Positions 1 through 8,657 of a stretch of 64,000 nucleotides of DNA are shown one piece after another (within the stretch, counting starts at the first letter, position 1; each line of letters starts with the position of its first letter). The position numbers were made by a program, and so were the translations under genes. The DNA lies in NCBI GenBank assembly GCA_019694555.1, contig JAIBBS010000015.1:1-64000 (forward strand). Direction: 5' to 3'. This DNA is from Nannocystaceae bacterium. GTDB taxonomy: Bacteria > Myxococcota_A > Polyangia > Nannocystales > Nannocystaceae. The notes beneath the pieces are model-generated. The model did no database searches and was not told the DNA's origin. It saw only the letters and a list, made by a program, of their open reading frames with translations.

Positions 1-422
1 TCGACGCGCGACGGCGCGGGTCGCGACGGCGGCCGCGACGGCTCGGGCTGCGCCACGGCCCGCGACGGTTCGGGCTGCGCCGCGGCCCGCGGCGGCTCGG
101 GCCGCTGCACGTGCATCGGCACGTCGCGATCGGCGTGCCGCATCGCCACGCACAGCTCGCCGTCGCGTCGCGAGATCTGCACCACGTAGGGCTCGCCCGC
201 GTGCTCGTAGGTGATCGTCTTGGGCGCTGCGAGCTCGTGCAGCTGCGCCGGCGTCAGCAGACCCTCGGCGATCTGCGCGATGGCGCGGCCCGACACCGGC
301 GCGCCACCCACGGCGGGCTTGCGGCCCTGCACCACGACCGCGACCGGCTGACCGGCCTCGAGCTGCACGAGGTCGGCGCCGGTCTGTCGCAAGATGTCGA
401 GGTACGTCTCGAGCGTGGACAT
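1..422 (-). CDS. PilT-like ATPase N-terminal domain protein (partial, cut by window edge)
   Basis: The minus strand is open from an ATG at 422 to the window edge with no stop, so the C-terminus is missing. The first ~75 residues (starting MSTLETYLDILRQTGADLV) have a short helix, a 'GADLVQLEAGQPVAV' stretch and an 'LTPAQL' stretch, which resemble the N-terminal PAS-like domain of PilT/PilU retraction ATPases. A Pro/Arg/Ser/Ala-rich segment with a repeated 'RAVAQPEPSR'-type unit follows and runs off the edge. In myxobacteria such domains sit in front of, or are paralogues of, twitching-motility ATPases. The Walker motifs that would settle this lie outside the window. The reading frame is secure, the family assignment is not. 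Confidence 0.5.
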   Translation of the reverse strand, partial: MSTLETYLDILRQTGADLVQLEAGQPVAVVVQGRKPAVGGAPVSGRAIAQIAEGLLTPAQLHELAAPKTITYEHAGEPYVVQISRRDGELCVAMRHADRDVPMHVQRPEPPRAAAQPEPSRAVAQPEPSRPPSRPAPSRV

Positions 423-442
423 GGTCGGGCGAGCGCGCGCCG

Positions 443-1198
443 CTATCGTACACGACGCGGCTGCGGCAAGGATCCCGGCGGCAGGCTGACGTCGCGACCG
501 AGCAACATCGGCAGCACCCGCGACGACGCGCCGTCCCAGAAACCCGCGGGGCCCTCGACGGTCTGGGGGTTGCGGAACGTGCCGAACAGCATGTCCCACA
601 GCGGCAGGCCGTAGTTGTAGGCGTGCACGCCACGGTGGTGATGCAGCGTGTGTGCCTCGGGCCGCTGCACGAGGTAGCCGACCCACCGCGGCGTGCGGAT
701 GTTGATGTGATCGAACAGCGCGGTGAGGAAGCCGAAGAAGCCGGCGATGGCGGCGGCCTCGGGCGTCACGCCGAGCACGGCGACGGCGATCGCACCGACG
801 AGTGCGGCGACCACGTTGTCGAACGGATGGCCGTAGGAGAAGCCCGCGAGGTCGACGCGCTCGGCGCTGTGGTGCATCTGGTGGAACCAGCGCCACAGCC
901 AGTCGGAGCGGTGGGCCAGGCGGTGGAACCAGTAGTCCGCGAGCGTCACGACCAGCACCAGCGCGAGCGCGCCACCGGCCATGCCCAGGGCCGAGAGATC
1001 GAAGAGCGTGTGGCCCGCGAGCGCGCCGGCGATCGCGGCGGGGATCGCCGTGCGGATGAACGCGGTGAGCAAGAAGAAGATCGTGCCCTTGATCGCCCAG
1101 TGCCGGACGACCGGCTGGGGCCGCGCGGCGACGATGCGGTCGATCGCGAGCGCGACGAAGAACACGAGCGGAAACAGGTAGGGCGGGATGATGTCCAT
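443..1198 (-). CDS. fatty acid hydroxylase / sterol desaturase superfamily membrane protein
   Basis: A 251-residue membrane protein with the histidine clusters that bind the di-iron centre in this superfamily: HRLAH (about residues 92-96), HQMHH (106-110) and HTLHHH (183-188), between hydrophobic segments near 8-24, 38-62 and 70-88. The family hydroxylates or desaturates lipids, including sterols (ERG3, ERG25), at the membrane using O2. The ATG at 1198 is preceded by a purine-rich GGAAAGG, which supports it over an ATG eight codons upstream. It is the last gene of a same-strand group with a sterol reductase and a dehydrogenase, which makes a sterol substrate attractive, but the substrate cannot be read from sequence. 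Length is normal for the bacterial family. Confidence 0.85.
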   Translation of the reverse strand: MDIIPPYLFPLVFFVALAIDRIVAARPQPVVRHWAIKGTIFFLLTAFIRTAIPAAIAGALAGHTLFDLSALGMAGGALALVLVVTLADYWFHRLAHRSDWLWRWFHQMHHSAERVDLAGFSYGHPFDNVVAALVGAIAVAVLGVTPEAAAIAGFFGFLTALFDHINIRTPRWVGYLVQRPEAHTLHHHRGVHAYNYGLPLWDMLFGTFRNPQTVEGPAGFWDGASSRVLPMLLGRDVSLPPGSLPQPRRVR

Positions 1199-1305
1199 GG
1201 GGCGGTGGCCTTTCCCCCGCATGGCGTGACGACCGCGGGAACGATCGTTCCTTGGCCCCCTGGGCGGCTGCGTGGCTCGGATTTCCGCGGACTTGCGCCC
1301 GCCGT

Positions 1306-4300
1306 TCACGGCCGGAACGTGCAGTAGGTCCCGGTCCGGACCGCCGCCCGCAGGTACCGACCGAGCGCGGCATCGAGCCGCTCGATGCGGGCGATCGCGT
1401 CCTTGAGGCGCCGCTGCACGTTCACGCGCGCGCGCTCGGACGCGGAGCCGACCTCGCGCAGCCCGCCACCCAGACCCAGCGCGCGACCGAGCTCCTGCTG
1501 CAGGAACGCGCGCTCGCGCTCGAGCCCGGCGTCGGATCCCTGCGCGAGCGCATCGTCGAGCTCGGCCAAGCGCTCGCGATACTCGCGGATCGCCCGTCGA
1601 TCGAGCGCCTCGCCGGCGCTCGAGTCCGGCAGCGGCGCCCCACCATCGGCGCCGAGCACCAGCACGTGGACCTCCTCGCCCGGGCGTTCGATCAGTCGCG
1701 CGAGCAGCTCGAGTCCACGCCGGTCCTCGACCGCGAGGCTGCGCTCGCCCCAACGCAGCGACCACCGCTCGCCGTCGCGGACCATGGTCAACGCCGGCGG
1801 GCCCGCGGGCGCCGGCGCCGGCGCGACCGCGACGCGCGGGGACGTACCGCCGAGCGCACGCGCGCGTGCAGCGAGGACCGGCAGCCCCAGCGCGTCGGCT
1901 TCGGCGATCACCTCCGCGAGCGCGCTGGCGACCTCGCGGCCGCGCGCCTGCTGCACGCGCGCGAGCTCGAAGCCGATACGCGCGACCCAGGGCCGTCGGC
2001 CGCGCGCACGGCAGCGCTCGAGCGCCTCGCGCAGGCTCTGCTCGGCCGCGTCCAGATCGCCCATGCGCTGCTCGAGCAACCCCAGCACGCGCGCGTGGGG
2101 TCCCTCGTAGGACATCGCGATGTGGCCGAAGTAGTTCTCGCGCCCGCGCAGCGGCGCGAGGCGTTGGTGCAGCGCGCGGCACTCCTGCACGCTGCCGAGC
2201 TCCGCATAGCCCTCGGCGAGCAGCGCGACCAGGCCGCAGTGCAGCACCGTGACCGCGACGCGGTGGCGATCGGGCGACAGCGCCGTGGCGATCAGGGTGT
2301 GGTCGCCCAGCCGCGCGCCGACGACCGCGGTCAGCGTGGCGACGATGATCGCCGGCTGCGGCAGCTCGCCCGACTGTGCCGCCGAGCGCAGGGCCACGCG
2401 CGTTTCCGACTCGCGCTCGGCCGCGAGCAGCTGCATCAACAGGTGCGCCCCCAGCGACAGCTGCAGCGCGGGATCGTCGGTCACGTGGGTGCACGCCTGC
2501 GCCTGCGTGGACAACCGCTCGGACTCGTCGAACTCGCCGCGCTCGAGCGCCCGCATCGAGCCCATCAGCAGCGCACGCCAGATCGAGCGCGGGTGGCCCA
2601 CGCCGCGCGCGAGCTGCAGCAAGCGCTCGAGCGCGGCATCGAAGGCCTCGCCGTTGCCGAGCGTGCCCTCGTCGAGCACCAGTCGCGTGAGCGCGCGCAG
2701 GCTCGTGGTCACGTCGCCGCGCTCGCCTGCGAGCGCGAGCAACTCGAGCGCGAGTGATCGGGTCTCGAGCTCGTCGCAGTAGCCCGTCATCGCGGCGCCG
2801 GCGTGCAGCAGCACGTCGAGCACGACCGCGCCGTCGCCGAGCGCACGCGCATCCGCGAGGGCCTGTCGCGCCAGCGCCACCGGCTGCATCGGATCGGCGG
2901 CGGGCTGGCGCGCGGCGGCCAGCCGCGCCGCGACGCGACAGCGCCGCGCGGAGGTGCCCAGCCGGGGCAACACCTCCTCGAGCAGCGCGACCAACACCGG
3001 ATCGACCTCGCCCGGTCGCAGCTCGCGGCCCAGCGCCAGCGCGGCATCGGCGAGTCCGTCGGCGTCGCCGTGCGCACGCGCGAGCGCAGCCGCCTCGAGG
3101 GCGCACGCACGGCTGTCCGCGAAGGCCCCGGCCGCGAGCGCGAGCTCGGCGGCGCGGATCCACTCCGCGACCGTGGCCGCGGACAGCTCGCCGCCGCGGC
3201 GCACATCGAGCAGCTGCCGTGTCAGCGCCCACGCGCGATCGAACGCGCCCTGCCGACACGAGGCCTCGATCGCGCGCGCGGCCAGCTCGACCACGGCCCC
3301 GGCGCGCTCGGGTCGCAGCGACGCGAGCTCGTGCACCGCACGCGCGGCCAGCAGATCGGGGCCATCGCCCTGCTCTGCCAGCGCCGCGGCGGCGCGCTCG
3401 TGGGCATCGCTGCGCGCGGCGGCGGTCTGGGCCTGCAACACTGCGTCGCGCACCAGTGCGTGACCGAAGGCGAAGCGTGCGGGCGCGAGCTCCTGCACGA
3501 GACCAGCGCGACAGGCGGGTGACAGCGCGTCGATGATCGCCGCGGTGAGCGTCCGCTGCATCCGCGCCAAGGTCGCGGCGGACCACTGCAGCCCCAGCAC
3601 CGCGGCATCGCGCAGCACCGCCGCGGTGTCCTCGGGCAGCCGCGCGACGCGGCCGGCGATGGTGTGCACGACCGTCGCCGGCAGCACGCCGGTGCTGGCA
3701 TGGACACCGGCGCTGCGGGCCGATCGCGCCAGCTCGACCGCGAAGAGCGGATTGCCGCCGCTGGCCTGCGCCAACGCCCGCACGGTGTCCAGCTCGAGCC
3801 CGCCGGCATGACTGCGCACCAGCGCGGTCGCGGCCTCCACCGACAACGGCGGCAGCGGCAACGCGTCGGCCTCGCGACGCAGCCGCGCGACGCGGGCGTC
3901 GGCCATCGCGACGTCGGGCCGCAGCGTCACGACCACCAGCGCCGGGATCGTGCGCAGCGGCTGGGCCAAGAACGCCAACAGCTCCAGCGAGTGCGCGTCC
4001 GCGGCGTGCACGTCCTCGATCGCCCACAGCACCGGCGCGGCGCGGGCGAGGTGCGCGAGCTCGCCGAGCACGCGCTCCCAGCCGTGGAAGTCGGCGCCCG
4101 CGTGCGCGAGGCCACCGTCGGCGTGCAGCTCGAGGCCCAGCGCGCGCAGACACGGCGCGAGGGCGAAGTACGGCGGCGCGCCCTGCTCCCACGCGCGCCC
4201 GTGCGCCACCGCGGCGCCGATCGAGCGCGCCTGTTCGAGCAACGCGGCCACCAGCGCGCTCTTGCCGACGCCCGCCTCACCCTCGATCGCGATGAGGCTG

Positions 4301-4383
4301 CCGCGCCCGGCCTGCGCCGCCGCGAGGGCATCGTGCAGCTGCCGCAGCGGCTCGTCGCGGCCGAGCAACACCGGCGTCGCCAT
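1306..4383 (-). CDS. large STAND-type ATPase, probable signalling regulator
   Basis: A 1025-residue protein with an N-terminal AAA/STAND ATPase module: Walker A GEAGVGKS at residues 35-42 and a Walker B-like 'VLWAIEDVHAAD' near 115-130. A long Ala/Leu/Arg-rich helical region follows, typical of the TPR-like arms of MalT/LuxR-type and adenylate-cyclase-associated ATPases. The C-terminus carries a myxobacterial-style tail (RVNVQRRLKDAIARI, then AVRTGTYCTF) that I associate with family members lacking the LuxR helix-turn-helix, and no HTH is visible here. It starts 3 nt after the sterol reductase gene, so it is co-transcribed with it. A role as ATP-dependent sensor or scaffold is inference. Confidence 0.75.
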   Translation of the reverse strand: MATPVLLGRDEPLRQLHDALAAAQAGRGSLIAIEGEAGVGKSALVAALLEQARSIGAAVAHGRAWEQGAPPYFALAPCLRALGLELHADGGLAHAGADFHGWERVLGELAHLARAAPVLWAIEDVHAADAHSLELLAFLAQPLRTIPALVVVTLRPDVAMADARVARLRREADALPLPPLSVEAATALVRSHAGGLELDTVRALAQASGGNPLFAVELARSARSAGVHASTGVLPATVVHTIAGRVARLPEDTAAVLRDAAVLGLQWSAATLARMQRTLTAAIIDALSPACRAGLVQELAPARFAFGHALVRDAVLQAQTAAARSDAHERAAAALAEQGDGPDLLAARAVHELASLRPERAGAVVELAARAIEASCRQGAFDRAWALTRQLLDVRRGGELSAATVAEWIRAAELALAAGAFADSRACALEAAALARAHGDADGLADAALALGRELRPGEVDPVLVALLEEVLPRLGTSARRCRVAARLAAARQPAADPMQPVALARQALADARALGDGAVVLDVLLHAGAAMTGYCDELETRSLALELLALAGERGDVTTSLRALTRLVLDEGTLGNGEAFDAALERLLQLARGVGHPRSIWRALLMGSMRALERGEFDESERLSTQAQACTHVTDDPALQLSLGAHLLMQLLAAERESETRVALRSAAQSGELPQPAIIVATLTAVVGARLGDHTLIATALSPDRHRVAVTVLHCGLVALLAEGYAELGSVQECRALHQRLAPLRGRENYFGHIAMSYEGPHARVLGLLEQRMGDLDAAEQSLREALERCRARGRRPWVARIGFELARVQQARGREVASALAEVIAEADALGLPVLAARARALGGTSPRVAVAPAPAPAGPPALTMVRDGERWSLRWGERSLAVEDRRGLELLARLIERPGEEVHVLVLGADGGAPLPDSSAGEALDRRAIREYRERLAELDDALAQGSDAGLERERAFLQQELGRALGLGGGLREVGSASERARVNVQRRLKDAIARIERLDAALGRYLRAAVRTGTYCTFRP

Positions 4384-4386
4384 GGC

Positions 4387-5496
4387 TCAGTACAACCCCG
4401 GCACGATGCGCCAGCGCACGCGGCGACGGTACTCGTCCCACAGCGGCCCGTACTTCGCCTGACAGCGACGATCGTCGTCGCGCTGCCGCGGCACCAACAG
4501 CAGCACGTAGTAGAGCGGGTACGACCACGGCACCAGCGTCGCGAGCCAGCCGAGCGGCCCGTCGGCGCTGCCCCACGACGGTGGCCAGCTCAGCGCGGCC
4601 GCGAGCGCGCTGGCCATGAGGATCTCGCCGAGGTAGTTCACGTGACGCGACACGCCCCAAAAGCCGCTGCACAGTACGCGGTGGGTGCCGTCCTCGATCA
4701 CCACCGGCGTGAACAAGCCCAGGAACCGGTGCTGCGGGTCGCGCTTGAAGTGATATTTCTGCAGGTTCGCGCCGCGGGCGAGACACCAGCCGGCCACGAA
4801 CGTGAGCGCGACGGCGACCAGCGCCGGCGTCGGCGTGGCGCTGGGCCCGTGCGCGACCGCGCTCGCGAGCCCGGCAGAATAGAAGAACGGATAGAACGCG
4901 AGGCAGCCCCAGCCGAGCTTGAAGCCGACGCGCTCCGCGAACAGGTCGTAGGTGTACAGGTGCACGTGCTCGAACGCGAGGTAGTCGAGCACGAACGCGC
5001 TGAACAGTCCCAGGTGCAGCATCACACCGGCGCGCGCGGCCGGGGCGACGCAGCCGGCGTGCGCGGCGTACGACAGCAGGTTGAGCTGCAGCATCACCGC
5101 GCCCACGAGGTACAGCAGCATCTTGAGATCGATGCGACCGCCCAGCAGCTGCGGGTTCTCGCGCCGACCGAGGTAGAGCTGCGCGAGCGCACCGCCACCG
5201 CCGCGCTGCAGCGGCAGCACCACCGCGAACGTGAACACCAGCCCCACGATCGCGGCGCCGATCGCCGCACCGTGGCGATGACGGAACAGCCAGTCGGGCG
5301 CGACCCAGCCGCGCGCGAGCGCGGCCCAGGCGACCACGGCGATCGCCAGCACCGCGATGCCGTTGAGGCGGTAGCGCAGCGGCCGGCCGGCGGCGTCGCG
5401 CACGTAGCCCGCGACGCGTCGTGCCGGCAGGATCAGGTGCAGCGCCACGATCGCGGCATAGATCGCTGGCACCGCCAGCATGCCCGCCACATCCAT
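4387..5496 (-). CDS. ERG4/ERG24-family sterol reductase (C-14 reductase-like)
   Basis: A 369-residue multi-pass membrane protein. Family hallmarks are in the expected order: 'DLFAERVGFKLGWGCLAFYP' about mid-protein, 'NLQKYHFKRDPQ', 'SRHVNYLGEILMA', and the C-terminal signature 'RQRDDDRRCQAKYGPLWDEY', which matches the HRxxRDxxxCxxKYG pattern of sterol C-14, C-7 and C-24(28) reductases. These enzymes use NADPH to reduce a sterol double bond at the membrane. The ATG at 5496 overlaps the stop of the upstream dehydrogenase (TGATG), so the two are translationally coupled. Assignment to the C-14 rather than another position is inference. A related isoprenoid substrate is the main alternative. Confidence 0.78.
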   Translation of the reverse strand: MDVAGMLAVPAIYAAIVALHLILPARRVAGYVRDAAGRPLRYRLNGIAVLAIAVVAWAALARGWVAPDWLFRHRHGAAIGAAIVGLVFTFAVVLPLQRGGGGALAQLYLGRRENPQLLGGRIDLKMLLYLVGAVMLQLNLLSYAAHAGCVAPAARAGVMLHLGLFSAFVLDYLAFEHVHLYTYDLFAERVGFKLGWGCLAFYPFFYSAGLASAVAHGPSATPTPALVAVALTFVAGWCLARGANLQKYHFKRDPQHRFLGLFTPVVIEDGTHRVLCSGFWGVSRHVNYLGEILMASALAAALSWPPSWGSADGPLGWLATLVPWSYPLYYVLLLVPRQRDDDRRCQAKYGPLWDEYRRRVRWRIVPGLY

Positions 5497-6284
5497 CACG
5501 ACAACCCCCTGGTGCTGCCGGCCATGACCGCGATCGCGAGTCGCCGCGGCGCGAGTCGGCCCAGCACCCACGCCGCCACGCGGTTGATCCAACCCGGCAC
5601 GAGCCGCGGACCCTGTCCCAACGCGGCGAGCGTGCGCGCGACCACGGCCTGCGCGGACATCGTGCCGGGCGCCGAGCGGCCGGCGGCGGCGCGATCGTAG
5701 CCCGGGGTCCGGATCGCACCGGCGCACACCGCCACCACGTCGACGCCGTGCGGCTTCAGCTCGGCCCACATCGCTTCGGCGAGCGTGAGCGCGAAGGCCT
5801 TGCTCGCACCGTAGGCCGCGAGCCGCGGCGTGCCCACCAGGCCCGCGAGCGAGGACATCAACACGATCGCGCCGCGCCGTCGAACCGTCATCGCCGGCGC
5901 GAACGTCCGCGCGAACAGCAGCGGCGCGCGCACGTTGGTGTCGACCACGCGGGCGAGCGCTTCGATCGGCGTGTCCACCAGCGGCGCGAGCGGAGCGAAG
6001 GCGGCGTTGTAGATCGCGAGCCCGACCTCGAGCGTCGCGGTGGCCCGCGCCAGGGTCTCGAGCGCGCCGGGCTCGGCGAGGTCGAGCGCGAGCGTGCGGA
6101 TCTCCACGCCGTGCAGCTGCCGGAGTCGATCGGCCAGCGGCTCCAGCAGGGCTTGCTGTCGTGCGACCAGCACGAGATCGATGCCGCGGCGTGCGAGCGC
6201 GGTGGCGAATGCAGCCCCCAGCCCCGCCGACGCACCGGCGACCACTGCCCATCGACCGTACCGCTCGAACGCCGTCCCGCTCAC
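5496..6284 (-). CDS. short-chain dehydrogenase/reductase
   Basis: A classical SDR of 262 residues. The NAD(P)-binding motif is AGASAGLG near residues 15-22, the 'NAA' structural motif follows, then the catalytic Ser in 'LMSSLAG' and the YGASK active-site motif. The 'GAIRTPGYDR' segment after the active site is the usual PG loop. I chose the GTG at 6284 because it puts the Rossmann motif about 15 residues from the start. The frame stays open to an ATG at 6413, but the extra 43 residues look non-coding. It is the first gene of the operon with the sterol reductase (1-nt overlap). In sterol C-4 demethylation such enzymes reduce or oxidise the 3-keto/3-hydroxy group; that role here is inference from context. 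Confidence 0.85.
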   Translation of the reverse strand: MSGTAFERYGRWAVVAGASAGLGAAFATALARRGIDLVLVARQQALLEPLADRLRQLHGVEIRTLALDLAEPGALETLARATATLEVGLAIYNAAFAPLAPLVDTPIEALARVVDTNVRAPLLFARTFAPAMTVRRRGAIVLMSSLAGLVGTPRLAAYGASKAFALTLAEAMWAELKPHGVDVVAVCAGAIRTPGYDRAAAGRSAPGTMSAQAVVARTLAALGQGPRLVPGWINRVAAWVLGRLAPRRLAIAVMAGSTRGLS

Positions 6285-6476
6285 GTCTGCATCATCGTAG
6301 CGGACGATGACGCATCGGTGATCGCAATGGGGCCTGCTGGCGACGAGCCGCTCGCACGCTGGGGTTCGATGCCCCCGCGACGTGAACCGCGACGAGCAAC
6401 GTTGATCGAACACCGCACGGTTCGCTACCTTGGAGCAGGGGCGCGCGGCTCGAGAACAGCCGCCGGGGCATCATCC

Positions 6477-7550
6477 ATGCGTACAGCTCACTGCTCGAGG
6501 ACGTCGACGATCTGCCTGATGGCCACGATGTGGGTCGGTTGCGTCGCACCGGCACCCGACAACAGCTTCGGCTTCGAAGGCTCGGGCACCGACACTGCGA
6601 CCTCCGGGGGTGGCTCGGCGGACGCCTCCGACGGCACCACCGGCAACGCGAGCATGTCGAGCACGTCGGCGACGACGGCCTCGACCACCGTGAGCACGAC
6701 TGTCGATCCCGACACCGGCGTCGACGAGTGCGGCCCCGGGGCGCACTGCGGCGACCCGGTGACCGCGAGCTGGTTCGGCCCCGTCATCATCGCCCGCGCC
6801 GAAGGTGGCGCGGCGTTGCCCGACTGCCCCGCAGAGTATCCCGAGGCCGGCCCGACCATGCTCGAGGGCTACAACGATCCCGGCCCGGCGGTGTGCGACT
6901 GCACCTGCGAACTCAACGCGGCGCAGACCTGCACCTCGTACACGTACTCGTACGCGGAGAGCAGCTGCTACACGTACCAGAACTTCCTGCAGTTCTCGAT
7001 GGACTGCCACGACTTCACCATCGGTGGCGGCACGTACTTCTACATGTACCAGGCCAACCAGCCCTTCTGTCAGCAGATGAAGACGGAGGACTTCCCCGAG
7101 GTAGTGTGGGACGCGACGATCCGCAGCTGTCGACTGCCCGACGACAGCGTCGCCTGCGGCACCGATGGCGCGTGTCAGCCCACGCCACCGGAGGGCTTCG
7201 AGGCCGGCCTGTGCATCTACAAGGAAGGCGACGCGCCGTGCCCCGATGGCCAGTACAGCGAGAAGCTGAGCTACTGGGCCGGCGTCGACGACCAGCGCGA
7301 CTGCAGCAACTGCACCTGCGGCCAGGCGGTCGCGAGCTGCAGCGGCAGCATGCACGTGTTCGACGCGATGGGTTGCGGCGGCAACCAGGTCGCCGACGTG
7401 CCCAACAACTTCAGCTGCGTCGCGGCGACCGGTCAGTCGGTCGGGCTGAACTTCACCGGCGAGTCCAACTGCCCGATCCAGACCGCGCCCGAGCCCATGG
7501 GCACGATCGCACCGGCGGGCAACTTCACGTTCTGCTGCCAACCCGGCTGA
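6477..7550 (+). CDS. secreted Cys-rich lipoprotein with Ser/Thr-rich linker
   Basis: A 357-residue predicted lipoprotein. The signal peptide ends in lipobox VGC (Cys about residue 22) and is followed by a roughly 65-residue low-complexity Ser/Thr/Gly/Ala linker. The mature domain has many cysteines in CxC and CC patterns (CDCTCEL, CSNCTCG, CCQPG at the C-terminus), implying a disulfide-rich extracytoplasmic fold. I do not recognise the domain. The lipobox plus Thr/Ser linker layout recurs in several other genes of this window and is common in Nannocystis-like genomes. It lies divergently from the dehydrogenase operon, with a 192-bp shared upstream region. Confidence 0.8.
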   Translation: MRTAHCSRTSTICLMATMWVGCVAPAPDNSFGFEGSGTDTATSGGGSADASDGTTGNASMSSTSATTASTTVSTTVDPDTGVDECGPGAHCGDPVTASWFGPVIIARAEGGAALPDCPAEYPEAGPTMLEGYNDPGPAVCDCTCELNAAQTCTSYTYSYAESSCYTYQNFLQFSMDCHDFTIGGGTYFYMYQANQPFCQQMKTEDFPEVVWDATIRSCRLPDDSVACGTDGACQPTPPEGFEAGLCIYKEGDAPCPDGQYSEKLSYWAGVDDQRDCSNCTCGQAVASCSGSMHVFDAMGCGGNQVADVPNNFSCVAATGQSVGLNFTGESNCPIQTAPEPMGTIAPAGNFTFCCQPG

Positions 7551-7650
7551 GCGACGTGTCGCGTCGCCGCGCCCGACCCGGTCGTGGGCCGGCGCGGCCG
7601 ACTGGGCAACGGGGAAGGGCCCGCCCTTGCCCTGCGTCGGGCCGAGCAAC

Positions 7651-8640
7651 TCAGATCGACGTCAAGAAGCGCGGGATCTCGACGTTCATCCAGCTGCGCC
7701 ACGTGTGCGTCGCGATGTGCGTGCACCACGTCGTCGGGCGCTCGCAGCCCTGGTAGTCGAGGCACTCGGTCGGCAGCATGTCCGGATCGTCGGGCACCCA
7801 GCTGGTGGTCTCGTCGCTGCAACCGTTGACCGCGATCCACTTGTTGCGCGAGGCCTCGCCTTGGTTGAGCGGCACCACGTCGTCGGTGGTGCCGTGGATG
7901 ATCATCGCACCGGTCGGCGCCTGGCAGGTGTCACCGGGGTTGGGACCGCCGCCGGCAACCGCGGCGAAGCCGCGGATGTAGCTGCCGCGATAGCACGCGA
8001 GGTAGTTCGACATGTACGCGCCGAACGAGAAGCCCATCGCGAAGATGTGATCGAGATCGAGGCACAGCTGCTGCGCGAAGGCATTGGCCATCGCGTCGAA
8101 GAACGCGATGTCGACACCGTTCTCCGCGAGGTCCCAGCCGGTCTCGGTGCCGACCTGCATCAGCCCCTGGGGGTAGACCACGATCACCGGCTCGGGCCAG
8201 AAGTCCTCGAGCTGGTAGATGCTCTGCGCCAGCGCGCTGTCGCCACCTTGACCGTGGAAGCCGAACACGATCGGGTAGGCGTGGTCGCGATCGTAGTCGG
8301 GCGGCAACACCAACAGGTAGCTGCGCTGCGCCCCGTCGACGTCGATCGTGCCCGACAGCACGCTGCCGGGATCGGTGCCGCAGCCCGGCGAGGTGCCCAG
8401 GCCGCCCGACGTGGTCTCGCCGCTGTCGGCCATCGTGGTCGTGCCCGGCGCGGTGGTCGAGCTCGAGCCAGCCTCCGACGAACCGGTCGCGACGCCGCTG
8501 CTCGACTCCGCGACCGCGGTGGTCGAGTCGGCCACGCCGCTCGAACCATCGCTGCTGCCGGAGCTGCCGCCACCGCCGGGCGAACCACCGCCACCGCAGC
8601 CGACCGCGGTCGCGGCCAGCAGCGCGCTGCACCACCGCAT
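7651..8640 (-). CDS. secreted alpha/beta-hydrolase, PHB depolymerase/feruloyl esterase (LpqC) type lipoprotein
   Basis: A 329-residue lipoprotein. The signal ends in VGC, followed by a Gly/Ser/Thr linker to about residue 90. The catalytic domain has the alpha/beta-hydrolase order of the LpqC/CE1-like group: 'PIVFGFHGQGGD' (oxyanion region), 'VVYPQGL', the nucleophile elbow GFSFGA (GxSxG, with Ser the likely nucleophile), 'IIHGTTDDVVP' with the acidic residue, and a late His near 'HTWRSWMN'. These enzymes hydrolyse esters such as short polyhydroxyalkanoates or feruloyl-polysaccharide esters outside the cell. The ATG at 8640 precedes a typical short n-region. It follows the stress-protein gene by 17 bp on the same strand. 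Confidence 0.85.
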   Translation of the reverse strand: MRWCSALLAATAVGCGGGGSPGGGGSSGSSDGSSGVADSTTAVAESSSGVATGSSEAGSSSTTAPGTTTMADSGETTSGGLGTSPGCGTDPGSVLSGTIDVDGAQRSYLLVLPPDYDRDHAYPIVFGFHGQGGDSALAQSIYQLEDFWPEPVIVVYPQGLMQVGTETGWDLAENGVDIAFFDAMANAFAQQLCLDLDHIFAMGFSFGAYMSNYLACYRGSYIRGFAAVAGGGPNPGDTCQAPTGAMIIHGTTDDVVPLNQGEASRNKWIAVNGCSDETTSWVPDDPDMLPTECLDYQGCERPTTWCTHIATHTWRSWMNVEIPRFLTSI

Positions 8641-8657
8641 CGCCACGCCTGTCGCGC

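Noticed and set aside
443-4192. A 1249-residue minus-strand frame spanning the ATPase and desaturase genes
   Set aside because: Only its last ~251 residues make sense as protein. The rest is Arg/Ala/Gly-rich shadow of the ATPase gene in another frame.
3664-5700. Long plus-strand open frame opposite the ATPase and reductase genes
   Set aside because: High-GC mirror frame, Arg/His/Gln-rich, with no motif and fully antisense to two clear genes.
7551-7650. Hairpin near 7610-7633 between convergent genes as a terminator
   Set aside because: The stem has a bulge and there is no T-run on either strand, so I did not call it.
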